Shown here: positions 1 to 4,922 of the stretch, one piece after another
How positions within the stretch are numbered: position 1 is the first letter of the stretch
How the letters are laid out: each line of letters begins with the position of its first letter
Assembly: GCA_937871415.1 (NCBI GenBank)
Contig: CALMQD010000094.1
Location: 1 to 5,321 of the forward strand
Source of the DNA: an uncultured Phycisphaerales bacterium
GTDB lineage: Bacteria; Planctomycetota; Phycisphaerae; Phycisphaerales; UBA1924
Direction: 5' to 3'
DNA length: 5,321 bases
Translations under genes and position numbers: made by a program
Notes under the pieces: generated by a model
What the model saw: only the letters and a program-made list of their open reading frames with translations
The model's database searches: none
What the model was told of the DNA's origin: nothing

Positions 1-726
1 GTCGTCATCGGCTCGCCGGCGTTCGTCGGCGCCGAGGCGTCGGACGCCGAGCAGGTCTCGCTGGCCCGGGCCGCGGAGGAGTTCGCGCGCGAAGGCCTGA
101 CCCCGGTGCTCGTCGCCGTCGACGGGCGTGTCGTCGCCGCCGCCGGCGTCGGTGATCAGGTGCGCGCCGATGTGCCGCGATCGCTGGAACGCTTGCGCCG
201 TCTCGGCTGGGATCTCCGCATCCTCTCGGGCGATCACGAGCACTTGGTTGCGGCGACGGCCTCCCGCCTGGGACTCGGGGCGGCCCGGGGCGGGTTGAGC
301 CCCGAGGACAAACTCGACGCGGTGCGGGCGGCACAGGGTCGTGGACGCGCGGTGGTATTCGTTGGAGACGGCGTGAACGACGCCGCGGCCCTCGCCGCCG
401 CCGACGTCGGCATCGCCGTGCACGGGGGCGCGGAAGCGAGCCTGGCCGCGGCGGACGTGTACCTGCATCACCCCGGCCTCGGCGGCATCGTGGAACTGGT
501 CGAGTCCAGCGCCCGCACGATGAAGACGATCCGGCGAAATCTCGTCGCCTCGTTTGTGTACAACATCATCGCCGTCGCGGGCACGCTCGCGGGCTTTGTC
601 ACCCCGCTTCTGGCGGCGCTCATCATGCCGGCGAGTTCGGTAACGGTGCTGTCGATCGCCTCACGCTCCCGCACGTTCGCCCCGCCCGCGAGCGGAGCGG
701 ACCGGGTCGAAGGAGACACGCGATGA
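1..726 (+). CDS. ccoI: CcoI/FixI-type copper-translocating P1B-ATPase, 3' part (5' end outside window)
   Basis: Frame 1 is open from the first base and gives 241 residues, the C-terminal third of a heavy-metal P-type ATPase. In order, the visible parts are the end of the N domain, the P-domain GDQVR and LSGD segments (the latter about residue 76), an LSPEDK lysine motif, the hinge GDGVNDAAAL (GDGVND at 122-127), and two closing membrane helices. These helices carry the YN pair (187-188) and MPASS (209-213), which match the TM7 YN and TM8 MxxSS signatures of Cu(+)-transporting P1B-1 pumps. The DKTG phosphorylation site, CPC motif and any metal-binding domain lie off the left edge. The gene overlaps ccoS by ATGA, which identifies it as the CcoI/FixI type. 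That type exports copper across the inner membrane so that the CuB site of cbb3 oxidase can be assembled. The usual proline after GDGxND is alanine, and the Asn common after MxxSS in TM8 is replaced by Ile. Both look like lineage variation rather than damage. Confidence 0.93.
   Translation, partial: VVIGSPAFVGAEASDAEQVSLARAAEEFAREGLTPVLVAVDGRVVAAAGVGDQVRADVPRSLERLRRLGWDLRILSGDHEHLVAATASRLGLGAARGGLSPEDKLDAVRAAQGRGRAVVFVGDGVNDAAALAAADVGIAVHGGAEASLAAADVYLHHPGLGGIVELVESSARTMKTIRRNLVASFVYNIIAVAGTLAGFVTPLLAALIMPASSVTVLSIASRSRTFAPPASGADRVEGDTR
710..715 (+). promoter_or_regulatory. Shine-Dalgarno site of ccoS inside the ccoI 3' end
   Basis: AAGGAG sits 7 bases before the ATG at 723 and lies within the last codons of the upstream ATPase. 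It fixes the ccoS start and, with the ATGA overlap, suggests coupled translation of the two genes. Confidence 0.75.
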
Positions 727-863
727 GCATTCTGTATCTCGTGGTGCCGCTCGCCATCCTGCTCGCCGCCGGCGGCGTGGGCGCGTTCATCTGGGCTGTC
801 AAGGGCGGTCAGTACGATGACATCGACTCGCCGGCTGTCCGCGCCATCCACGACGACGATTGA
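723..863 (+). CDS. ccoS: cbb3-type cytochrome oxidase assembly protein CcoS
   Basis: This 46-residue protein starts MSILYLVVPLAILLAAGGVG. A single hydrophobic helix (about residues 3-24) is followed by FIWAVKGGQYDDIDSPA. That is the CcoS/FixS signature: a helix ending in F-x-W, then K-x-GQ-[FY]-D-D and a short acidic tail. CcoS is a small inner-membrane protein needed for heme and copper cofactor insertion into cbb3 oxidase, together with CcoI. The ATG overlaps the ccoI stop codon (ATGA) and has a good AAGGAG ribosome site. Order and length match ccoGHIS/fixGHIS clusters. It is the last + strand gene of the unit, since the next gene runs toward it. The reading frame is short enough to be missed by length-filtered gene callers. 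The family call is firm; the role comes from the family. Confidence 0.93.
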   Translation: MSILYLVVPLAILLAAGGVGAFIWAVKGGQYDDIDSPAVRAIHDDD

Positions 864-868
864 TCGGG

Positions 869-883
869 TCGGCGGAGCGCCGA
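869..883. terminator. Weak stem-loop between convergent ccoS and pdxH
   Basis: TCGGCG-gag-CGCCGA is a perfect 6-bp inverted repeat within the 34 bases between the two converging stop codons. No clear T-run follows on either strand, so it is only a possible bidirectional terminator or transcript end. Confidence 0.35.
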
Positions 884-897
884 GCGGCCCTTTGGGG

Positions 898-1578
898 TTA
901 CGGCTGAAGCCGCGTCGACTCCCAGCCATCGCCCTTTCGGGTCCAGACCGCGCGGTCGTGCAGCCGCCCCTGCACTCCCTGCCACAACTCCAGCCGCTCG
1001 ATGACCAGGCGGAACCCGCCCCAGTGCGGAGGGCGCGGGATCCGGGCACTCCCGGCGGAGAGCATGTCGACGCCGTGGCGTGCCGCCTCTGCCGCGACCT
1101 GTTGGACCAACTGGCCGCGGCTCTGCAGGGGTTGGCTCTGGTGGCTCGCCCAAGCCCCCAGTTTGGAGAGCAGCGCCCGCGAAGCGAAGTACGCATCGCT
1201 CGCCGCGCTGTCGAGCAGCTCGGCCCGTCCCTCGATCCGTACCTGGCGCTGAGCGTGGGGCCAGTGCATCACACAGGCCGCGTGCGGATTGCGCGTCAGT
1301 TCGTCGCCTTTGCGACTCTGGTAGTTCGTGAAGAAGACGATCGACGGCGGCTGATCGTCGATCTGCTTGCACAGCACCACGCGCGCCGACGGGCGTCCGT
1401 CCGGCGTGCTGGTCGCCAGCACCATCGCGTTGGGGTCGTCGTACTTTCCGCTCGCCGCGGCGTCTTCGAACCACTCGCGGAACATTCTCAAGGGCGATTC
1501 GGGGAGCGTGCCCGGCAAGCCGCCGTGACCGACGAGCGATGCGACCGCCGACGCAAGGTGTTCAGTCAGTGAGGCCAT
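898..1578 (-). CDS. pdxH: Pyridoxamine/pyridoxine 5'-phosphate oxidase
   Basis: The enzyme oxidises pyridoxine or pyridoxamine 5'-phosphate to pyridoxal 5'-phosphate with FMN and O2, in the cytosol. It aligns from memory with E. coli PdxH over its whole length (226 aa from this ATG; the family is about 210-230). Using ATG-based numbering, the FMN-binding strand reads RVVLCKQ (66-72), followed by FFTNYQSRK (82-90) and the dimer/FMN segment RQVRIEG (111-117). The phosphate-binding Y, R and S lie in YFASRALLSKLGAW (130-143), equivalent to E. coli Y129, R133 and S137. The C terminus has PPHWGGFRL (183-191) and the signature RLHDRAVW (205-212), ending in WESTRLQP. The usual second Arg of SRPR is Leu, but the three ligand residues remain. 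The ATG at 1578 has no close ribosome site. A TTG three codons upstream (1587) lies 9 bases after AGGG and would add Leu(Met)-Arg-His, so the start is uncertain by 9 bases. The gene is divergent from scoA and convergent with ccoS, and probably stands alone. Confidence 0.95.
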   Translation of the reverse strand: MASLTEHLASAVASLVGHGGLPGTLPESPLRMFREWFEDAAASGKYDDPNAMVLATSTPDGRPSARVVLCKQIDDQPPSIVFFTNYQSRKGDELTRNPHAACVMHWPHAQRQVRIEGRAELLDSAASDAYFASRALLSKLGAWASHQSQPLQSRGQLVQQVAAEAARHGVDMLSAGSARIPRPPHWGGFRLVIERLELWQGVQGRLHDRAVWTRKGDGWESTRLQP

Positions 1579-1717
1579 GTGCCGCAAGCATATGGACCCT
1601 TGACCGGCCGATCGGGGGCGCGTCCGGAAGGCACGGGGCGTCTACCGTTGGACCGCTTCCTCATCGGATGCCGGCGCCGGGGCGGGGCGGGACCGACACC
1701 AGTCCGGGGCTTTCGAC

Positions 1718-2557
1718 ATGTCCAACAAGGTCTTTGCTTCCGCCCAAGACGCGTTCGCCGACCTGAAATCCCGCGGTGTGCTGCGCGACCACATCACCGT
1801 CATGGTCGGAGGCTTCGGCCTGTGCGGCATCCCCGAGCACCTGATCGCGGCCCTGCGCGACTCGGGTGTGAAGGGGCTCACGTGCGTCTCCAACAACGCG
1901 GGCGTGGACGACTTCGGGCTGGGTCTGCTGCTGCAGACGCGTCAGATCAAGAAGATGATCTCCTCCTATGTCGGTGAGAACGCCACGTTCGAAAAACAGT
2001 TCCTCACGGGTGAGCTCGAGGTCGAGTTCAACCCGCAGGGAACGCTCGCCGAGCGCATCCGCGCCGGCGGCGCGGGCATTCCCGCTTTCTATACCGCCAC
2101 GGGCGCGGGGACGATCGTGGCCGAGGGCAAGGAGTCGCGGGCGTTCTTTCGGCCGAACCAGGCTGTGGGCGGCGCAACGATCCCGGACCGATTCGCCGGC
2201 GGACGGTCAACGACGCACACCTCGCCCGGGCTGGGCACGAACACGATTACCTTCGACAGCCCGCGCCGGGAGGGCGAACCCCGCGAGTACGTTCTCGAGA
2301 CCGGCCTGTACGCCGACCTGGCGCTGGTCAAGGCCTGGAAGGCCGACGAGTTCGGCAACCTCGTCTATCGCAAGACCGCGCGGAACTTCAACCCCATGAT
2401 GGCGACCGCCGCGGCGTTCGTCATCGCGGAGGTCGAGGAACTCGCGCCGCTCGGCTCGATCGACGGCGACAGCGTCCACACGCCGGGCAACTACATCGAC
2501 CGGATCGTCCGCGCCACGCCCCAGAAACGGATCGAGCAGCGCACGGTCCGCAAGTGA
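1718..2557 (+). CDS. scoA: 3-oxoacid (succinyl-CoA:acetoacetate) CoA-transferase, alpha subunit
   Basis: This is a class I CoA-transferase alpha subunit of 279 aa. The CoA-binding glycine motif reads VMVGGFGLCGIPEHL (28-42); the second signature position is His25 instead of Gly/Asn. SNNAGVDDFGLGLLL (58-72), ISSYVGEN (81-88), FNPQGTLAERIRAGGAGIPAF and LALVKAWKADEFGNLVYRKTARNFNP (residues 201-226) are all typical of ScoA. The enzyme moves CoA from succinyl-CoA to a 3-oxoacid such as acetoacetate. The catalytic glutamate belongs to the beta subunit. ScoA is normally about 230 aa. The extra length is a Gly/Thr/Pro-rich insert at about 144-188, between EGKESRAF and REYVLE, where relatives have only a few residues; the frame stays open across it. 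The ATG is 8 bases after GGGG. No scoB follows: the next gene is on the other strand after 24 bases. The beta subunit must therefore be elsewhere, or this subunit has another partner. Substrate specificity is inferred. Confidence 0.88.
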   Translation: MSNKVFASAQDAFADLKSRGVLRDHITVMVGGFGLCGIPEHLIAALRDSGVKGLTCVSNNAGVDDFGLGLLLQTRQIKKMISSYVGENATFEKQFLTGELEVEFNPQGTLAERIRAGGAGIPAFYTATGAGTIVAEGKESRAFFRPNQAVGGATIPDRFAGGRSTTHTSPGLGTNTITFDSPRREGEPREYVLETGLYADLALVKAWKADEFGNLVYRKTARNFNPMMATAAAFVIAEVEELAPLGSIDGDSVHTPGNYIDRIVRATPQKRIEQRTVRK

Positions 2558-2581
2558 GGCCGGCGCACGGGCGGAAGGCCG

Positions 2582-3403
2582 TCAGTCCTTGAGCGAGCGG
2601 AGCTCGTCGCGCAGAATCGCGGCGAGTTCGTAGTTCTCCTGCGAGATCGCGGCCTGAAGGCGCTGTTTGAGCTCGGCCTTCTGGCTCACGGGCAGCTTCG
2701 GCGTCAGCGCGTCCTTCATGCCCTTGAGGATCTGCACCTCGTTGCTCTGGTCGAAGCTCCCGGGCGACTCGTGCGAGGCGTAGTACTCGCGCAGCGCCTC
2801 GAGCCCCTGGTCCAGCGCGTTGATCGCGGCCTTGGCCTCGTTGTCCATGAGCGCCTGCGAGGCCAGGGCACGGGTCCGCATCATCACGATGTACGGCCTC
2901 ACCGGCTCCAGCGCCGCCCGATCGCTCTCGCTCTCCCCGTACTTGGCGCACAGATCCAGCACGCGCAGATTCCGCGACGTGTCGCGCACGACACCCTCGA
3001 AGTCCTCCAGCACCATCAGGCAGACGTAGCGGTGGTAGTACTGCAGCGCCTCTTCGCGCAGTTCGCGGCACGCTTCCTCGTCCAGCACGAACTCGGCCGC
3101 CGAACCGTGAGACTGAGTCTGCTCGTCGAGCCGGTGCTCGTGATACTCCAGGAGCGACTCGAATCCGTGCGGACGCAGGCCGTCGGGACGACCCGACGAA
3201 CGCATCTGCAGGATGCCCAGGTCGAGCCGAAGCTGGATCCGGCTCTCTCCGTCGGTTCCCTCCACCAGGCGCACGTTGATCTTGCCCGGCTCGTAGGGCC
3301 ACTCGTCCAGGATCCGAGAAAGATCCTGCGCTGCCGGCGTGGGCTGACCCTGAGGCTCGGGCGCCGGGGTTCCCTCGGAGTTGGACGGCTCTCGCTCGCT
3401 CAC
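2582..3403 (-). CDS. Uncharacterised protein with C-terminal UvrB/UvrC (UVR) motif
   Basis: This is a 273-aa soluble protein with no signal peptide or membrane helix. Residues 1-28 are a Pro/Glu/Gln-rich, probably disordered tail. Residues 30-66 form a compact segment, LDEWPYEPGKINVRLVEG then RIQLRLDLGILQM, that looks like a small beta domain. Residues 105-212 are alpha-helical with TPR-like spacing, for example YYHRYVCLMVLEDFEGVVRD and ALDQGLEALREYYASH. The C terminus (243-271) is a UVR motif, with AELKQRLQAAISQENYELA followed by AILRDELRSL. UVR motifs mediate UvrB-UvrC contact and also occur in McsA/ClpC-type partners. Nothing here shows a nuclease or helicase, so a repair role is not established. 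I recall similar proteins from planctomycetes but no assigned function. The GTG start is supported by AGGAG 11 bases upstream. It is convergent with scoA (24-base gap) and divergent from the sigma gene across a long intergenic region. Confidence 0.85.
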   Translation of the reverse strand: MSEREPSNSEGTPAPEPQGQPTPAAQDLSRILDEWPYEPGKINVRLVEGTDGESRIQLRLDLGILQMRSSGRPDGLRPHGFESLLEYHEHRLDEQTQSHGSAAEFVLDEEACRELREEALQYYHRYVCLMVLEDFEGVVRDTSRNLRVLDLCAKYGESESDRAALEPVRPYIVMMRTRALASQALMDNEAKAAINALDQGLEALREYYASHESPGSFDQSNEVQILKGMKDALTPKLPVSQKAELKQRLQAAISQENYELAAILRDELRSLKD

Positions 3404-3414
3404 GCCTGAAAGGT

Positions 3415-3419
3415 CTCCT
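3415..3419 (-). promoter_or_regulatory. Ribosome binding site deciding the GTG start of the UVR-motif gene
   Basis: On the minus strand AGGAG lies 11 bases before the GTG at 3403. No in-frame ATG nearby competes, and the protein downstream of this GTG has coding character throughout. Confidence 0.6.
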
Positions 3420-3512
3420 GCGGCTTCGAGCGGGCGCGGTGGAGTGAGGTCGACATGACCCGATTTTCACCCAAACAACATCCACCCGCGCGGAGCGCTC
3501 TGCTCAACTTTC

Positions 3513-3538
3513 TACGGTAGCCATCGGCGTGAGTTCCC
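3513..3538 (-). promoter_or_regulatory. Possible ECF-sigma-type promoter for the UVR-motif gene
   Basis: On the minus strand GGAAC (3537-3533) is followed after exactly 16 bases by CGTA (3516-3513). This has the layout of many extracytoplasmic-function sigma promoters (GGAAC/TGAAAC, N16-17, CGT). It lies about 110 bases upstream of the GTG at 3403. It is a single short match in GC-rich DNA, so chance cannot be excluded. Confidence 0.3.
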
Positions 3539-3556
3539 GTTGACGACAGCACGAAA

Positions 3557-3603
3557 CGAGGGGAAGTCCTATAACCCGAGAAGGGTGCAACAGTTACCCC
3601 TCG
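3557..3603 (+). repeat. Nested inverted repeat in the leader of the sigma gene
   Basis: CGAGGGG (3557-3563) and CCCCTCG (3597-3603) are perfect 7-base complements. Inside them ACCC-gagaa-GGGT (3574-3586) can form a smaller hairpin, with 10 unpaired bases on each side. Alternatively TAAC (3572-3575) can pair with GTTA (3593-3596), stacking on the outer stem. The same GGGT can also pair with ACCC at 3596-3599. The repeat surrounds the TATAAC box, so it could act in DNA (operator) or in RNA. Confidence 0.45.
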
Positions 3604-3608
3604 ACCAG

Positions 3609-3621
3609 ACGCGCGGCGCGT
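3609..3621 (+). repeat. Short inverted repeat
   Basis: ACGCG-CGG-CGCGT is a perfect 5-bp stem with a 3-base loop, just after the larger nested repeat. Such short GC hairpins arise easily by chance; it is noted as part of the structured leader. Confidence 0.3.
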
Positions 3622-3820
3622 ATGTCAGCATGCCGAACGTCGTCCGTCCTCAAGCCCAGTTCGGGTGGTCCATCTGTGGCGTTTTCATCAACTGGACGGA
3701 CTCTAACACACCCGTGTTTGGGGGATTCGTCAAGGAGACTTGTCCGCGCGTCGATGCAACCGTGTCGACGACCCGAACGAACGGTAAGGCAGGCACTCGA
3801 TTTCCGTGAGCGAGTCGCCG

Positions 3821-3842
3821 TTCGACGGGGAGAGTCGTCGAA
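3821..3842 (+). promoter_or_regulatory. Stem-loop directly upstream of the sigma-gene ribosome site
   Basis: TTCGACG (3821-3827) and CGTCGAA (3836-3842) form a perfect 7-bp stem with the purine-rich loop GGGAGAGT. The stem ends one base before AGGGG (3844-3848), the likely ribosome binding site, and 10 bases before the GTG. This position suits an effect on translation initiation or mRNA stability; function is inferred. Confidence 0.45.
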
Positions 3843-3843
3843 A

Positions 3844-3848
3844 AGGGG
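3844..3848 (+). promoter_or_regulatory. Ribosome binding site deciding the sigma-gene start
   Basis: AGGGG lies 4 bases before GTG 3853 and 10 bases before a second in-frame GTG at 3859. The two starts differ by only two residues (V-K-V-R). Either is far better supported than the upstream ATG at 3622. Confidence 0.5.
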
Positions 3849-3852
3849 CAGC

Positions 3853-4803
3853 GTGAAAGTGCGCAGCGCAAGACTCACCCGACCCGCGCCGAGGGGCGAG
3901 ATCCAATCCGGGCTTCAGCTGTACCTCCGCCAGATCAACGAGGTGCCGCTGCTGACCGCGGACGACGAGAAGACCCTCGGTTGGGCCATCATCAACGACA
4001 ACTGCCCGCGTGCCCGCGAGCGGATGATCCGCGCCAACCTGCGCCTGGTCGTCTCGATCGCCAAGAACTACTCGGGCCGCGGCCTCACGTTGCAGGACCT
4101 CATCGAGGAAGGCAACGTCGGCCTGCTCCGCGCCGTCGAGGGGTTCGACCCCGCGCAGGGCGCGCGCTTCAGCACCTACGCCTCCTGGTGGATCAAGCAG
4201 GCGATCAAGCGGGCGCTCATCAACGCCGTGCAGCCGATCCACGTGCCGGCGTACATGGTCGAGCTCATCGCCCGCTGGAAGCAGGCGAGCCAGAAACTCG
4301 AACGCGAACTCGGCCGCCCGCCCGGGCTGCAGGAACTCGCGGACGAGATGCAGCTCCCGCTGAAGAAAATCCGCATCATCAAGCGCGCCGTGAAGGCCTT
4401 CCGAGCGCCGTCCCAGACGCCGCTCGACGATAACGGCGAGCCGATGAGTCTGGGTGATCTCGTGTCCGACGAGAAGGAGACGCCGCCGGACGAGTGCGTC
4501 TTCCGCGACGATGAACTCAAGACGATCCGGCGCCTGCTCGACGCCATCGACGAGCGCGAGGCACGGATTCTGCGTCTGCGTTTCGGCCTGGACGGTCAGG
4601 AGCCTTTGACCCTCAAGCAGATCGCGACCGAGATCGGCATCTCCCGCGAGCGCGTGCGTCAGATCGCCGACGAAGCGCTTCGCAAGCTCAACGCGCAGAT
4701 CAACGAAGACACGCCGGGCCGGTTGTTCCGCTCGGGGCTCGGGTGGGACGCGGATGAAGACACCGCACCCAGCCCCTCGCGCCGCAGCCGCCTGGCCAGT
4801 TGA
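3853..4803 (+). CDS. RNA polymerase sigma-70 family factor, RpoD/group 2-like, lacking region 1.1
   Basis: The 316-aa product recruits RNA polymerase to promoters. Region 1.2 is near 20-52 ([20 protein letters not shown]). Region 2 spans 55-122, with core-binding [19 protein letters not shown] (82-100) and melting/-10 recognition [17 protein letters not shown] (106-122). Region 3 is at about 130-190, the 3.2 linker [19 protein letters not shown] at 194-212, and region 4 at 223-283 with the helix-turn-helix [20 protein letters not shown] (252-271). There is no 1.1 domain and no long nonconserved insert, so it is the size of RpoS-like group 2 factors. Whether it is the primary sigma cannot be told from one gene. 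In the -10 helix, positions equivalent to E. coli RpoD R436 and T440 are both Lys, while Q437 is kept. Region 4.2 keeps the usual SRERVRQI residues. The downstream QPIHVPAYM replaces RTIRIPVHM of RpoD. The GTG start follows AGGGG; the open frame extends upstream to 3622, but that part is not sigma-like. Confidence 0.92.
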   Translation: MKVRSARLTRPAPRGEIQSGLQLYLRQINEVPLLTADDEKTLGWAIINDNCPRARERMIRANLRLVVSIAKNYSGRGLTLQDLIEEGNVGLLRAVEGFDPAQGARFSTYASWWIKQAIKRALINAVQPIHVPAYMVELIARWKQASQKLERELGRPPGLQELADEMQLPLKKIRIIKRAVKAFRAPSQTPLDDNGEPMSLGDLVSDEKETPPDECVFRDDELKTIRRLLDAIDEREARILRLRFGLDGQEPLTLKQIATEIGISRERVRQIADEALRKLNAQINEDTPGRLFRSGLGWDADEDTAPSPSRRSRLAS

Positions 4804-4807
4804 CGCG

Positions 4808-4841
4808 CGGCGACCCTCTGTCTTCCTGCTAGAGGGCGCCG
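4808..4841 (+). repeat. Strong stem-loop just after the sigma gene
   Basis: CGGCG-A-CCCTCT (4808-4819) pairs with AGAGGGCGCCG (4831-4841), giving 11 base pairs with one bulged A and an 11-base loop. It starts 5 bases after the stop codon and has no following T-run. It may be a 3'-end stabilising or processing element, or a factor-dependent stop, rather than an intrinsic terminator. Confidence 0.55.
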
Positions 4842-4875
4842 AGATTCGGTCTGTCTGTTCAACCTCTCTCGCCAA

Positions 4876-4914
4876 GCATCCGGGCCTTCAGAAATGAAGG
4901 CCCGGTGCGTTTTT
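4876..4914 (+). terminator. Intrinsic terminator of the sigma-gene transcript
   Basis: CCGGGCCTTC (4880-4889) and GAAGGCCCGG (4896-4905) form a perfect 10-bp stem around the loop AGAAAT. Flanking GCA/TGC adds three pairs with a bulged T. One base later comes TTTTT (4910-4914). The T-run is on the + strand only, so it terminates sigma-gene transcripts. The release-factor gene on the minus strand ends 9 bases beyond it and has no T-run of its own. Confidence 0.88.
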
Positions 4915-4922
4915 GACCGGGC

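Larger units (their letters stand above)
3404..3852. other. Gene-free divergent intergenic region, rich in short inverted repeats
   Basis: About 450 bases separate the UVR-motif gene (-) from the sigma gene (+). Open frames here exist but look random: the 5' extension of the sigma frame back to 3622 encodes Cys/Ser/Arg-rich sequence unlike any sigma N terminus, and the frame from TTG 3540 to 3809 has no recognisable content. Base composition is less GC-rich than in the genes (33 of 60 bases G or C in 3541-3600 by hand count), as expected for regulatory DNA. It holds inverted repeats at 3557-3603, 3609-3621, 3705-3718, 3795-3815 and 3821-3842, and a TATAAC box at 3570-3575. Promoters for both flanking genes must lie here or nearby, but I cannot name a convincing sigma-70 pair. 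Confidence 0.7.

Noticed and set aside
468..1196. Long open frames opposite ccoI, scoA, the UVR gene and the sigma gene
   Set aside because: They are antisense or frame-shifted shadows typical of GC-rich DNA, with Arg/Ala/Pro-rich translations and no domains, while the opposing frames encode recognisable families.
1600..1628. TTGACC as a -35 box for scoA
   Set aside because: No -10-like hexamer occurs 16-19 bases downstream (TCCGGA at 17).
2558..2581. GGCC ... GGCC repeat between scoA and the UVR gene as a terminator
   Set aside because: Only 4 bp of stem with a 15-base loop and no T-run on either strand.
3540..3575. TTGACG ... TATAAC as a sigma-70 promoter
   Set aside because: Each box looks good alone, but the spacer is 24 bases, far above the usual 16-19, and neither box has a partner at proper spacing.
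3540..3809. Possible small gene of 89 codons from a TTG start in the intergenic region
   Set aside because: Rare start codon, no ribosome site, no recognisable domain, and it overlaps likely regulatory structure.
3795..3815. ACTCG/CGAGT hairpin with an 11-base loop as an independent regulatory element
   Set aside because: A 5-bp stem with a long loop is expected by chance; kept only as part of the leader description.
3622..3852. Upstream in-frame extension giving the sigma factor 77 more residues
   Set aside because: The extension is Cys/Ser/Arg-rich, resembles no sigma region 1.1, has no ribosome site at 3622, and runs through the inverted repeats; GTG 3853 has AGGGG just upstream.
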